Notes under the pieces: generated by a model | The model's database searches: none | What the model was told of the DNA's origin: nothing | The model's input: only the letters and a program-made list of their open reading frames with translations | Assembly (NCBI GenBank): GCA_903848125.1 | Contig: CAINFN010000273.1 | Span: 1-33,223, forward strand | Length of the DNA stretch: 33,223 bases | Source: an uncultured Bacteroidota bacterium | GTDB lineage: Bacteria; Bacteroidota; Bacteroidia; Chitinophagales; Chitinophagaceae | Direction: 5' to 3' | Part shown: one piece after another, positions 9,990 to 19,718 of the stretch | Position numbering within the stretch: the stretch's first letter is position 1 | How the letters are laid out: each line of letters begins with the position of its first letter | Made by a program: the position numbers and the translations under genes

Positions 9990-11687
9990 ATGGCAACAAA
10001 AAAATTAACAGGATCGCAGGCAGTATTAGAAGCTTGTATAGCAGAAGGCGCTGACACCATCTTTGGTTATCCAGGAGGTGCCATCATGCCTATCTATGAT
10101 GCATTGTATGATTACAATGATCAGCTAAAACATATATTGGTAAGACACGAACAAGGCGGCATCCATGCTGGGCAAGGTTATGCGCGTACATCGGGAAAAG
10201 TGGGAGTGGTATTTGCCACCAGTGGTCCTGGTGCTACCAATTTAGTAACAGGTTTAGCCGATGCCATGATTGATAGTACACCATTGGTATGTATTACTGG
10301 ACAAGTGTTTGCGCATTTATTAGGTACCGATGCATTTCAGGAAACGGATATCATCAATATTACGATGCCTATCACCAAGTGGAATTATCAAGTGACTGAT
10401 GCCACAGAAATACCAGGCGTATTGGCCAAAGCATTTTATTTAGCAAGAAGTGGACGACCTGGTCCGGTATTAATAGATATTTCAAAAAATGCACAAATAC
10501 AATCCTTCGATTACGAAGGGTATACGCCATGCAATCATATAAGAAGTTATAGACCTAAGCCGGTGATTCGAAAAAATTACATCGATGAAGCCGTTGAATT
10601 AATCAACAATGCAAAAAAGCCATTGGTGATTTTTGGACAAGGCGTAATATTAGGAAAAGCAGAAAAGGAATTCAAGAAATTTATAGAAAAGTCGGGCATG
10701 CCAGCAGCTTGGACCATATTGGGTTTGAGCGCACTTCCAACCGATCATCCACAAAATGTAGGCATGTTGGGTATGCATGGCAATTATGGCCCCAATGTAT
10801 TAACCAATGAGTGTGATGTATTGATTGCAGTGGGGATGCGATTTGATGATCGTGTAACAGGTAGATTGGATAAATATGCCAAGCAAGCAAAAGTGATTCA
10901 TTTGGATATTGATCCATCCGAGATAGATAAAAATGTAAAAGCAACAGTAGGTGTTTGGGGAGATTGTAAAGAGACTTTACCCTTACTTACTTTAGGTATA
11001 CAAGAAAAAGACAGAAGCGAGTGGTTAAAAGTATTTGCGGAATATACCCAAAAAGAATATGATCAATGTATCAAAGAAGAAATTTATCCTAGTGGTAAAG
11101 AGATGACCATGGGAGAAGTGATTAGAATTGTAAATGAAACTACGAAGGGAGATGCTGTGATGGTAACGGATGTAGGACAACATCAAATGGTAACATGTAG
11201 GTATGCCAAGTTTAATGAATCCAGAAGTAATGTTACTTCAGGAGGATTAGGTACTATGGGATTTGGATTGCCCGCCGCTATTGGTGCTAAGTTTGGCGCG
11301 CAAGAAAGAACAGTGATAGCAGTCATAGGGGATGGAGGAATACAAATGACCATACAAGAATTTGGAACGATCATGCAAACAGGGGTGGATGTAAAAATTA
11401 TGATTTTAAACAATCAGTTTTTAGGCATGGTGCGTCAGTGGCAGGAATTATTTAATGAGAAGCGATATTCATTTGTAGATATAGAAAGCCCCGACTATGT
11501 GATGGTGGCTAAAGCCTATGGTATCGCAGGTGCTAAAGTAGACGACAGAAAAGACATCGTGAGTGCCATTCAAACGATGTTAGCACATAAGGGATCTTAT
11601 ATGCTAGAAGTGATGGTAGGCAAAGAAAACAATGTATTTCCTATGGTACCACAGGGTTGTAGCGTAAGTGAAATAAGACTGAAGTAA
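9990..11687 (+). CDS. ilvB: Acetolactate synthase, catalytic (large) subunit
   Basis: 565 residues. The thiamine-diphosphate and FAD enzyme that forms 2-acetolactate or 2-aceto-2-hydroxybutanoate. Glu54 in VRHEQGG is the ThDP-activating glutamate. FATSGPGATNLVTGLADAM is the conserved N-terminal-domain motif. The ThDP/Mg motif begins GDGGIQM and ends in ILNN about 30 residues later. The partner regulatory subunit follows 33 bp downstream. The short spacing from ilvD supports co-transcription. Confidence 0.96.
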   Translation: MATKKLTGSQAVLEACIAEGADTIFGYPGGAIMPIYDALYDYNDQLKHILVRHEQGGIHAGQGYARTSGKVGVVFATSGPGATNLVTGLADAMIDSTPLVCITGQVFAHLLGTDAFQETDIINITMPITKWNYQVTDATEIPGVLAKAFYLARSGRPGPVLIDISKNAQIQSFDYEGYTPCNHIRSYRPKPVIRKNYIDEAVELINNAKKPLVIFGQGVILGKAEKEFKKFIEKSGMPAAWTILGLSALPTDHPQNVGMLGMHGNYGPNVLTNECDVLIAVGMRFDDRVTGRLDKYAKQAKVIHLDIDPSEIDKNVKATVGVWGDCKETLPLLTLGIQEKDRSEWLKVFAEYTQKEYDQCIKEEIYPSGKEMTMGEVIRIVNETTKGDAVMVTDVGQHQMVTCRYAKFNESRSNVTSGGLGTMGFGLPAAIGAKFGAQERTVIAVIGDGGIQMTIQEFGTIMQTGVDVKIMILNNQFLGMVRQWQELFNEKRYSFVDIESPDYVMVAKAYGIAGAKVDDRKDIVSAIQTMLAHKGSYMLEVMVGKENNVFPMVPQGCSVSEIRLK

Positions 11688-11720
11688 GTATAATAATTAA
11701 AAGATTTTAAAATAGATACT

Positions 11721-12323
11721 ATGGAAACAAATACGGAAAAACAAGAATACACTATTACAGTGTATACCGAAAACCAAGTGGGGTTGTTGAATCGTATTGC
11801 CATTATTTTTTCTCGCAGAAAAATAAATGTCGAAAGCTTAAATACTTCTCCTTCGGAAATTGCAGGCATCCATCGTTTTACGATTGTAGTGATGGAGTCG
11901 CGCGATGTGGTGTTAAAAGTGGTAAGACAAATAGAAAAGCAAGTAGAAGTATTAAAAGCCTATTTTAATACCAATGATGAAATTGTATGGCAGGAGTTGG
12001 CTTTGTATAAAGTATTGTCAGAGGAAATTACAGAAAAAGTAAAGGTAGAAAGATTATTAAGAGAATACGGCGCACGTGCGGTAGCCATTAGAAAAGATTT
12101 TATCGTATTTGAAACCACAGGGCATAGAGAGGAAACCAATAGATTGATGCAAGCCTTGGAGCCATTTGGTTTGGTAGAATTTGTAAGAAGTGCGCGTGTG
12201 GCCATTATCAAAGAAAGCAGTGGGTTTCATGAAAAGTTAAAAGACTTTGAAAACAGAGAACCCAGTGAGGAGGTGATTGAAAATGAATACTTGAACAAAA
12301 GAGAAACGGTATTTACCATGTAA
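11721..12323 (+). CDS. ilvN: Acetolactate synthase, regulatory (small) subunit
   Basis: 200 residues. An N-terminal ACT domain (about residues 10-82: ITVYTENQVGLLNRIAIIF, then VESLNTSPSEIAGIHRFTI) is followed by the C-terminal ALS small-subunit domain. In this family the ACT domain binds valine and mediates feedback inhibition of IlvB. The length lies between the short E. coli IlvN and typical IlvH forms plus a charged tail (NREPSEEVIENEYLNKRE). Placed between ilvB and ilvC. Whether valine is the effector here is inferred from the family. Confidence 0.93.
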   Translation: METNTEKQEYTITVYTENQVGLLNRIAIIFSRRKINVESLNTSPSEIAGIHRFTIVVMESRDVVLKVVRQIEKQVEVLKAYFNTNDEIVWQELALYKVLSEEITEKVKVERLLREYGARAVAIRKDFIVFETTGHREETNRLMQALEPFGLVEFVRSARVAIIKESSGFHEKLKDFENREPSEEVIENEYLNKRETVFTM

Positions 12324-12406
12324 TCATTAACAAAGCAATTAAAAATAAATTTCAATAACAATCAATTCATTAAATAATAAACAACACAAATTAAATTTAA
12401 ATTAAA

Positions 12407-13462
12407 ATGGCAAAATTAAATTTTGGCGGAACAGAAGAAAATGTAGTAACTCGTGAAGAGTTTCCATTAGCAAAAGCACAAGAAGTATTAAAAAATGAAA
12501 CAGTAGCCGTAATTGGTTATGGTGTTCAAGGACCAGGACAAGCATTGAACCAAAAAGAAAATGGAGTGAATGTAATTATTGGTCAACGTAAGAATTCAAA
12601 AAGCTGGGATAAAGCCATTGCTGACGGATTTGTACCAGGACAAACATTATTTGAAATTGAAGAAGCCTTAGAAAAAGGAACAATTATATGTTATTTATTA
12701 AGTGATGCTGCACAAATTGCGATGTGGCCAACCGTTAAAAAACATTTGACTAAAGGAAAAGCCTTGTATTTTTCTCATGGTTTTGGTATCACTTTTAACG
12801 AGCAAACAGGTATTGTACCTCCAGCTGATGTGGATGTATTTTTAGTAGCACCAAAAGGTTCTGGAACTTCATTAAGAAGAATGTTTTTACAAGGACGTGG
12901 ATTAAATTCTAGTTATGCCATCTTCCAAGATGCCACTGGAAAAGCTTGGGATAGAGTAATTGCATTGGGTATTGCCATTGGATCAGGTTATTTATTTGAG
13001 ACCGATTTCAAAAAAGAAGTATTCTCAGATTTAACTGGTGAGCGTGGAACTTTAATGGGTGCTATCCAAGGAATATTTGCAGCACAATACGAAGTGTTGC
13101 GTAAAAACGGACACTCTCCTTCTGAAGCATTCAATGAAACAGTCGAAGAGTTAACACAATCATTAATGCCATTGGTAGCAGAAAACGGAATGGATTGGAT
13201 GTATGCCAACTGTTCTACTACTGCACAAAGAGGTGCGTTGGATTGGTGGAAAAAATTCCGTGATGCCACCATTCCTGTATTTATTGATTTATACAATAGC
13301 GTAGCTACTGGAAAAGAATCAGCACGTTCTATTGATTTAAATAGCAAAACAGATTACCGTGAAAAATTAGAAGTTGAATTGGCCGAATTACACAATAGTG
13401 AAATGTGGCAAGCTGGAAAAACTGTAAGAAGTTTACGTCCAGAGAATCAACCTGCAAAATAA
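12407..13462 (+). CDS. ilvC: Ketol-acid reductoisomerase, fungal Ilv5-like short form
   Basis: 351 residues. Isomerises and reduces acetohydroxy acids to dihydroxy acids. The Rossmann motif VIGYGVQG covers residues 35-42. The loop after strand 2 (GQRKNSKSW) carries Arg61, Ser64 and Ser66, suggesting NADPH preference. SDLTGERGTLMGAI holds metal-binding acidic residues. The segments GRGLNSSYA, GHSPSEAFNETVEE, CSTTAQRGALDWW and the end DYREKLEVEL...VRSLRPENQ resemble, from memory, fungal mitochondrial Ilv5 more than the common bacterial class I enzymes. Arginine is mostly CGT here while neighbours favour AGA, and an 83-bp AT-rich gap precedes the gene (TAAATTTA at 12392-12399 resembles a -7 element). 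This suggests high and perhaps separate expression. Confidence 0.95.
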   Translation: MAKLNFGGTEENVVTREEFPLAKAQEVLKNETVAVIGYGVQGPGQALNQKENGVNVIIGQRKNSKSWDKAIADGFVPGQTLFEIEEALEKGTIICYLLSDAAQIAMWPTVKKHLTKGKALYFSHGFGITFNEQTGIVPPADVDVFLVAPKGSGTSLRRMFLQGRGLNSSYAIFQDATGKAWDRVIALGIAIGSGYLFETDFKKEVFSDLTGERGTLMGAIQGIFAAQYEVLRKNGHSPSEAFNETVEELTQSLMPLVAENGMDWMYANCSTTAQRGALDWWKKFRDATIPVFIDLYNSVATGKESARSIDLNSKTDYREKLEVELAELHNSEMWQAGKTVRSLRPENQPAK

Positions 13463-13465
13463 ATT

Positions 13466-14740
13466 ATGAGCGAAGCAAATAAAATAAATCAACCTGCACT
13501 GGATATTGAGGGAGCAGCCAAAAGATTGAAGTCGGTGGTACATCATACCCCACTACAATACAATGCGAATTTATCTCGCAAATACCAGTGCAGTGTTTAT
13601 TTGAAAAGGGAGGACTTACAAATTGTGCGCTCTTACAAAATAAGAGGTGCTTACAATATGATGAGTCAGCTACCAGCCCAACAGTTGGCGAAGGGAGTGG
13701 TATGTGCCAGTGCAGGAAATCATGCACAGGGTTTTGCCTACAGTTGTAATAAATTGGGTGTAAAGGGTGTTGTGTTTATGCCTATTCCATCGCCACAACA
13801 AAAAGTAAATCAAACAAAAATGTTTGGTGAAAATTTTGTTGAAGTAAAACTAGTAGGTGATACTTTTGATGATACAGCAGTCGCAGCAAAAGCCTATACC
13901 TTAGAACATGGTATGACTTTTATTCCACCATTTGATCATGTGTCCATTATTTCGGGACAAGCTACGGTAGGAGTAGAAATTTTAGAAGATATCAAAGCCT
14001 TAACCAACGCTCCTATTGATTATTTATTTAGTCCAGTAGGCGGCGGCGGATTAACAGCAGGCGTAGGTACTTATTTCAAAGACAAATCACCGCACACTAA
14101 AATAATTGGGCTAGAGCCAGAAGGCGCGCCTAGTATGTATTGGGCGTTAAAATCGGGTGAGCCGGTTGAATTAGAAAACATAGACAAGTTTGTAGATGGG
14201 GCAGCAGTAAAAAGAGTGGGTGATGTTACTTTTAGTTTTTGCAAAGACGTGATTGATGACATGCATTTGGTACCAGAGGGAAAAATATGTACCACTATAT
14301 TACAAATGTATAATGAGGAAGCCATCGTAGTAGAACCAGCCGGTGCGATGTCGGTGGCTGCTTTGGATGATTATGCCGATCAAATTAAAGGCAAGACCAT
14401 CGTATGTATTGTAAGTGGGGGCAATAATGATATTGCACGTATGCAAGAAATTAAAGAACGCTCCTTGACTTATGAAGGATTAAAACATTATTTCTTAATT
14501 CGATTTGCACAAAGGCCAGGTTCATTAAAAGAATTTGTCAATAAAGTATTGGGGCCAGAGGATGACATCACGAGGTTTGAATACATGCAAAAGCACAATA
14601 AGGAAGCAGGTCCAGCATTGGTGGGATTGGAATTAAAATCAAAATCCGATTACAATGCGTTAATTGATAATTTGAAAAAATATCAAATCAATTACGACGA
14701 AATAAACAAAGACGATAATATCTACGGATACTTAATATAA
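13466..14740 (+). CDS. ilvA: Threonine dehydratase (biosynthetic)
   Basis: 424 residues. PLP-dependent deamination of threonine to 2-oxobutanoate, the entry to isoleucine. The PLP lysine is Lys58 in RSYKIRGAYNMM, the phosphate-binding SAGNHAQGFA lies near residue 75, and PVGGGGL near 190-196 closes the cofactor site. Residues about 330-424 form a single ACT-like regulatory domain (FLIRFAQRPGSLKEFV), which marks the biosynthetic rather than the catabolic enzyme; E. coli IlvA has two such units. It starts only 3 bp after the ilvC stop and ends 19 bp before thrA, so it links the branched-chain and threonine parts of the cluster. Confidence 0.95.
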   Translation: MSEANKINQPALDIEGAAKRLKSVVHHTPLQYNANLSRKYQCSVYLKREDLQIVRSYKIRGAYNMMSQLPAQQLAKGVVCASAGNHAQGFAYSCNKLGVKGVVFMPIPSPQQKVNQTKMFGENFVEVKLVGDTFDDTAVAAKAYTLEHGMTFIPPFDHVSIISGQATVGVEILEDIKALTNAPIDYLFSPVGGGGLTAGVGTYFKDKSPHTKIIGLEPEGAPSMYWALKSGEPVELENIDKFVDGAAVKRVGDVTFSFCKDVIDDMHLVPEGKICTTILQMYNEEAIVVEPAGAMSVAALDDYADQIKGKTIVCIVSGGNNDIARMQEIKERSLTYEGLKHYFLIRFAQRPGSLKEFVNKVLGPEDDITRFEYMQKHNKEAGPALVGLELKSKSDYNALIDNLKKYQINYDEINKDDNIYGYLI

Positions 14741-14759
14741 AAAGATAAAAAATAGGGTT

Positions 14760-17228
14760 ATGCAGGTTTTAAAATTTGGAGGAAGTTCGGTAGGCAGTGC
14801 AGAAGCAATCAATAAAACGGTTGCTATCGTAATGAATAGCATGAAGAAGGAGCCCACTATTGTTGTGGTATCTGCCATGAGTGGTATTACAGATCAATTG
14901 TTAATGTTGGCGCAAACAGCCTCCAAAGGAAATGAAGCCTATAAAACCATTATACAAGGTATTGAACAAAAACATTTAGAAGTAGTAAGAGCCTTATTGC
15001 CTATACAACAACAAAGTGCCACACTAAGTTTGGTAAAGCAATTGACCAATGAATTAGAAGCCAATTGCGAAGGGTTGTTTATGCTCAAAGAATTGTCTAT
15101 GCGCATGCAGGACAAAATAATTAGCTATGGCGAGTTGTTGTCTTCAAAAATAATTTCCGCCACTTTTGAATCAAAGGGGGTTAAGCAGCAGTGGGTGGAT
15201 TCTAGAAATTTAATAAAAACCAATAGCAATTATTTTAATGCAGCCATTGACAAGGAATTAACCTATACGACCATCAAAGCTTATTTTGCTGCAAAAGAAA
15301 ATAAATTTGATTTATATTTTGCACCAGGCTTCATCGCATCCGATATCGAAAACAACACCACTACTTTAGGTAGAGGCGGTTCGGATTATACAGGCGCTAT
15401 CTATGCAGCCGCATTAGAAGTAACTGCTTTAGAAATTTGGACAGATGTAAGTGGGATGATGACCGCAGATCCTCGAATGGTACAAAATGCAAAAGAGATT
15501 CCAGAAATATCTTATCAAGAGGCGATGGAGTTGTCACATTTTGGAGCGAAAGTCATTTATCCTCCTACCATACAGCCGGTGATGCAAAAAAACATTCCGG
15601 TATGGATTAAAAATACTTTTGACCCAGCGCATATTGGTACCATCATCAAAAATGAATCTGCTGCAGATAAAAGTTTTATCAGAGGCATCTCTAGTATCAA
15701 AGATATTTGCTTGTTAAGTTTAGAGGGAAGTGGCATGGTAGGAATACCAGGTTTCTCAAGAAGATTATTTGATGCATTGGCTAAAAAGCAAATCAATATT
15801 ATTTTAATCACACAAAGTTCTTCGGAGCATTCGATATGTGTAGGGGTGAATATGCAGGATGCGCATCAAGCTAAATTAGCCGTGGATGCTGAATTTGAAC
15901 AAGAAATCAATACGCATAAAGTAGAGCCATTGATTATAGAAAAAGACGTGTCTATTTTAGCATTGGTGGGTGAAAAAATGAAAAGTCATCCTGGGGTAAG
16001 TGGAAAGATGTTTGGTGTATTGGGACGCAATGGAATCAATGTAAGAGCCATTGCACAAGGATCTTCAGAAAAAAATATATCAGCAGTCATCGCTACACAG
16101 GATGTACGCAAAGCGATAAACGTATTGCATGAGGAATTTTTTGAAACCTCTTACAAACAAGTAAACGTATACATTGCGGGTGCTGGAAATGTGGGCGGAA
16201 AATTAATAGAACAAATTAAAAAGCAGGTTCCTTATTTACAAAAAACCTTAAGACTACAAATAAATATTGTAGGTATTGCCAATAGTAAAAAGCAATTGAT
16301 CAATTTAGAGGGCATCGATTTAACTACTTGGCGAGAACAATTAAAAGAAGCCAACGCAGGAAACATTAGCGACTATATCGCGTCCATCCTTGAAAACAAT
16401 TTAAGAAACAGCATTTTTGTAGATGTCACCGCACACGAAAATGTATCCAATACCTATGCTACGTTGTTAGAAAAAGCAGTATCGGTGATTGCGTGTAATA
16501 AAATTGCCTGCTCCTCACCTTATGAGCATTATGCTAAATTGAAATCATTGGCCAGGGTCTTCAATGCCTCTTTCTTATTTGAAACCAATGTAGGAGCCAG
16601 TTTGCCCATCATTGGAACTTTAAATGATTTAATCAGAAGTGGCGATAGCATCAATAAAATTGAAGCCGTTTTATCGGGTACTTTAAATTTTGTATTCAAT
16701 AATTACGCGGGCGGAACCGATGGTAAATCCTTTGCACAAGTAGTGAAGCAGGCGCAAGACGAAGGCTATACCGAACCAGATCCAAGGTTAGATTTAGGAG
16801 GCACCGATGTGATGCGTAAAATAATGATATTGGCTCGTGAGGCAGGAAGTAAAATAGAAATGGCGGATATTAGCAATGATACTTTTTTACCAGCCAGTTG
16901 TTTTAATGGAACCGTTGCAGATTTTTACAAAGAAATGGAAAATCAAGAAGCACATTTTAAGAAAATATATGATGCGGCGGCAGCAGAAGGATGTAAATTA
17001 AAATTTGTGGCTAAGTTTGAAACCAATGGAAAAACAACGGCTAAAGTAGGGTTGCAGCACATACAACCAAGTTCAGATTTTTATCATTTATATGGTAAAG
17101 ACAATTTGGTATTGTTTTACAGTATGCGCTACCCGGAATTGCCATTGGTCGTAAAAGGAGCCGGCGCTGGTGCTGATGTAACCGCATCGGGGGTATTTGC
17201 AGATATTATAAGAGCAGCAAGAGTATAA
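14760..17228 (+). CDS. thrA: Bifunctional aspartokinase / homoserine dehydrogenase
   Basis: 822 residues, nearly the same length as E. coli ThrA. The N-terminal aspartokinase (about 1-300) begins QVLKFGGSSVGSAEA and contains GRGGSDYTGA. Two ACT regions follow (about 310-455; GVSGKMFGVLGRNGINVRAI in the second). The homoserine dehydrogenase half starts near residue 468 with VYIAGAGNVGG for NAD(P) binding and continues with GTLNFVFN and DPRLDLGGTDVMRK. It catalyses the first and third steps from aspartate to homoserine; asd for the middle step is not in the window. By family, threonine is the likely feedback inhibitor through the ACT domains. 18 bp before thrB. Confidence 0.96.
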   Translation: MQVLKFGGSSVGSAEAINKTVAIVMNSMKKEPTIVVVSAMSGITDQLLMLAQTASKGNEAYKTIIQGIEQKHLEVVRALLPIQQQSATLSLVKQLTNELEANCEGLFMLKELSMRMQDKIISYGELLSSKIISATFESKGVKQQWVDSRNLIKTNSNYFNAAIDKELTYTTIKAYFAAKENKFDLYFAPGFIASDIENNTTTLGRGGSDYTGAIYAAALEVTALEIWTDVSGMMTADPRMVQNAKEIPEISYQEAMELSHFGAKVIYPPTIQPVMQKNIPVWIKNTFDPAHIGTIIKNESAADKSFIRGISSIKDICLLSLEGSGMVGIPGFSRRLFDALAKKQINIILITQSSSEHSICVGVNMQDAHQAKLAVDAEFEQEINTHKVEPLIIEKDVSILALVGEKMKSHPGVSGKMFGVLGRNGINVRAIAQGSSEKNISAVIATQDVRKAINVLHEEFFETSYKQVNVYIAGAGNVGGKLIEQIKKQVPYLQKTLRLQINIVGIANSKKQLINLEGIDLTTWREQLKEANAGNISDYIASILENNLRNSIFVDVTAHENVSNTYATLLEKAVSVIACNKIACSSPYEHYAKLKSLARVFNASFLFETNVGASLPIIGTLNDLIRSGDSINKIEAVLSGTLNFVFNNYAGGTDGKSFAQVVKQAQDEGYTEPDPRLDLGGTDVMRKIMILAREAGSKIEMADISNDTFLPASCFNGTVADFYKEMENQEAHFKKIYDAAAAEGCKLKFVAKFETNGKTTAKVGLQHIQPSSDFYHLYGKDNLVLFYSMRYPELPLVVKGAGAGADVTASGVFADIIRAARV

Positions 17229-17246
17229 AATAAATAATCGTAGCAC

Positions 17247-18206
17247 ATGTTTGTTGAAAATCAATGGATAAAAATAAAAGCCCCAGCTACCGTAGCCAAT
17301 ATGGTATGCGGATTTGATATCTTGGGCTTTGCTGTGAACAATCCATATGATGAAATGGAAATGCGTTGGATGACGCGTGCCAACAACGAACCAAGTATTG
17401 TTATCATTAATATAGATGATTACCAATTGCCTACCGATCCAGAAAAAAATGTAGCGGGTGCAGCCTTGCTTGCTTTATTGGAAGAGTATGAAGAAAAAGC
17501 AGGCGTCCCTAAAATAAAATTCGAAGTAAAAATAAATAAGTTAATCAAACCAGGCAGTGGCGTGGGTTCTAGCGCAGCCAGTTCGGCAGGTGCCGTGGTA
17601 GGGGCAAATTATTTATTAGGTACCATTTTTTCAAAAGATGATTTAGTGCGTTTTGCGATGAACGGAGAAAAAGTAGCATCAGGTGTAAAACATGCCGATA
17701 ATATTGCACCTTGTATATTTGGTGGGGTCACTTTAGTAAGATCTATTTTTCCATTGGAAGTAGTGGCATTGCCTTCGCCACAATTGCATGTTACCATTGT
17801 TCATCCTCAGATAGAAGTAAGAACCTCAGATGCAAGAAGTATTTTAAAGCAACAAGTATTGTTAAAAGATGCCATCAAGCAGTGGGGGAATATAGCAGGT
17901 TTAGTGGCAGGCTTAATGAAATCAGATTATGATTTAATCGGCAGGTCATTGGAAGATGTGATAATTGAACCAGTAAGGTCTATTTTAATTCCAGGTTTTG
18001 ACGATTTAAAAAAAGCCTGTAAACAAGCGGGTGCATTGGGAGGCGGCATTTCAGGATCAGGCCCTTCTATATTTATGTTAAGTAAGACAAAAGAAATTGC
18101 GCTAGCGGTAGAAAAAGAAATGAATCAATTGTATGATGGCATTGGTTTGCCACATCATACCTATGTTACTACTATTAATCAAGCGGGGGTAGAAGTAGAA
18201 GCTTAA
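17247..18206 (+). CDS. thrB: Homoserine kinase
   Basis: 319 residues. GHMP-family kinase making O-phosphohomoserine. The ATP loop PGSGVGSSAASSAGAV lies near residues 99-114. The N-terminal KAPATVANMVCGFDILGFA and the C-terminal GGGISGSGPSIF are the other two conserved GHMP motifs. Cytoplasmic. It sits between thrA and thrC in pathway order. The 82-bp gap to thrC is AT-rich and contains only a weak 7-bp inverted repeat. Confidence 0.96.
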   Translation: MFVENQWIKIKAPATVANMVCGFDILGFAVNNPYDEMEMRWMTRANNEPSIVIINIDDYQLPTDPEKNVAGAALLALLEEYEEKAGVPKIKFEVKINKLIKPGSGVGSSAASSAGAVVGANYLLGTIFSKDDLVRFAMNGEKVASGVKHADNIAPCIFGGVTLVRSIFPLEVVALPSPQLHVTIVHPQIEVRTSDARSILKQQVLLKDAIKQWGNIAGLVAGLMKSDYDLIGRSLEDVIIEPVRSILIPGFDDLKKACKQAGALGGGISGSGPSIFMLSKTKEIALAVEKEMNQLYDGIGLPHHTYVTTINQAGVEVEA

Positions 18207-18288
18207 TCCTATTTTAATAAACTTATAAAAAAATAATCTTAGGATTTTAGCTATCAATAAAGTTTAGAGTATAAAGAATTTAATAAGT

Positions 18289-19650
18289 ATGCAGTATTAT
18301 AGTTTAGGAAAACAATCACCCAATGTTAATTTTAAAACAGCGGCCATCACAGGACAAGCGCCTGATAAGGGATTGTATTTTCCAACAGAAATTCCTCAAT
18401 TTACTGCTGCACAAATTGAAAGGTTTAAAACATTAGACAAAGGAAGCCTGGCATTTGAAGTCATGAAACCCTATGTGGGCGGCATGATAGACGACGCCTC
18501 TTTACAACAAATATGTGCAGAGACCATTCATTTTGAATTTCCCTTGGTACCTATCACAGAAAATATTTTTAGCCTTGAATTGTTTCATGGGCCAACTTTA
18601 GCATTTAAAGATGTGGGCGCCAGATTTATGAGCAGGTGTTTGGGTTATTTTTCTATACAAGAAAAAGACAAATCAAAATTAACTACGGTATTGGTGGCTA
18701 CCAGTGGTGATACTGGAGGCGCAGTGGCCAACGGGTTTTTAGGCGTAGAGGGAGTGAATGTAATTATATTATATCCAAAAGGAAAAGTAAGTCCGATACA
18801 AGAATTACAATTAACTACCTGCGGACAAAATATTACTGCTTTAGAAGTGGATGGAAGTTTTGACGATTGTCAGGCCATTGTAAAAGAAGCTTTTATGGAT
18901 GGGGCCTTAAATGAAAAATATAATTTAACATCGGCTAATTCCATAAATGTGGCCAGGTGGTTACCACAACAGTTGTATTATTTCTTTGCTTGGCAACAAT
19001 GGGTAAAACAATACCAAGATGCGGAAGGAAATTATCCAGCCATGCATATTGTTGTACCAAGTGGGAATTTTGGAAATATATGTGCGGGCATGATGGCCAA
19101 GGCAAGTGGTTTGCCTTTGGGACATTTTGTAGCAGCATGTAATGCCAATGATGTAGTCACCAGGTATTTAGCTACTGAAAAATATGAAATACATCCAGCA
19201 GTAGCCACCGTGTCTAACGCTATGGATGTAGGTAACCCAAGTAATTTTGTAAGAATTATGGAGATCCTGCAAAATAATTTTAGCCAACTTACTCATGCAC
19301 TTTCTAGTTACAGCATTAATGATGCGACTACAAAAGCCACCATCACTAGGGTTTTCAAGACAGATAATTATACATTGGATCCGCATGGGGCGGTTGCATT
19401 TGCTGCAGCAGAAATATTCTTAGCTCAGGAAGCAAAAGTAAATACCAACGCAAATGCACAGAACAATAATCATCGCGCCATTATTTTAGAAACGGCGCAT
19501 CCGGTAAAATTTCCAGAAGTAGTGGAGGAAGCCATTGGAGAAAAAATTGAAGTACCCGCTTCCGTACAATTTTTATTAGACAAAGCAAAAGTGTCTATTC
19601 CTTTAGCAGCCAATTATACTGCGTTTAAGCATTGGATGATGCAAAATTAA
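18289..19650 (+). CDS. thrC: Threonine synthase
   Basis: 453 residues. PLP enzyme converting O-phosphohomoserine to threonine. The PLP lysine is Lys107 in LAFKDVGARFM, and VATSGDTGGAVANGF supplies phosphate-binding residues. The N-terminal MQYYSLGKQSPNVNF...GLYFP is the usual family opening. A short Asn/Ala-rich stretch (about residues 384-395) is a low-complexity insertion near the C-terminus. Last gene of the cluster, followed 10 bp later by a terminator hairpin. Confidence 0.95.
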   Translation: MQYYSLGKQSPNVNFKTAAITGQAPDKGLYFPTEIPQFTAAQIERFKTLDKGSLAFEVMKPYVGGMIDDASLQQICAETIHFEFPLVPITENIFSLELFHGPTLAFKDVGARFMSRCLGYFSIQEKDKSKLTTVLVATSGDTGGAVANGFLGVEGVNVIILYPKGKVSPIQELQLTTCGQNITALEVDGSFDDCQAIVKEAFMDGALNEKYNLTSANSINVARWLPQQLYYFFAWQQWVKQYQDAEGNYPAMHIVVPSGNFGNICAGMMAKASGLPLGHFVAACNANDVVTRYLATEKYEIHPAVATVSNAMDVGNPSNFVRIMEILQNNFSQLTHALSSYSINDATTKATITRVFKTDNYTLDPHGAVAFAAAEIFLAQEAKVNTNANAQNNNHRAIILETAHPVKFPEVVEEAIGEKIEVPASVQFLLDKAKVSIPLAANYTAFKHWMMQN

Positions 19651-19660
19651 CTGCATAAAA

Positions 19661-19686
19661 AAAGAGCCTCCAATTGGAAGCTCTTT
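19661..19686. terminator. Bidirectional terminator between thrC and the nitroreductase gene
   Basis: AAAGAGC (19661-19667) pairs with GCTCTTT (19680-19686). After one C/A mismatch the stem continues TCC/GGA around an AATT loop. Read on the reverse strand the stem runs into seven U residues, so it is a strong terminator for the reverse-strand nitroreductase gene. On the plus strand only UUU-AAU follows, so termination of the thr genes is probably weaker. Confidence 0.75.
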
Positions 19687-19718
19687 AATAAAATAATGGA
19701 TAGTGTTATTATAGAATA

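Noticed and set aside
14760-17228. thrA as two separate genes (lysC-like and hom)
   Set aside because: The frame is continuous through both domains without an internal stop; it is a true fusion of family-typical length.
18205-18246. Inverted repeat AATCCTA / TAGGATT between thrB and thrC
   Set aside because: Only 7 bp with a 28-base AT-rich loop; too weak to call a terminator or regulatory structure.
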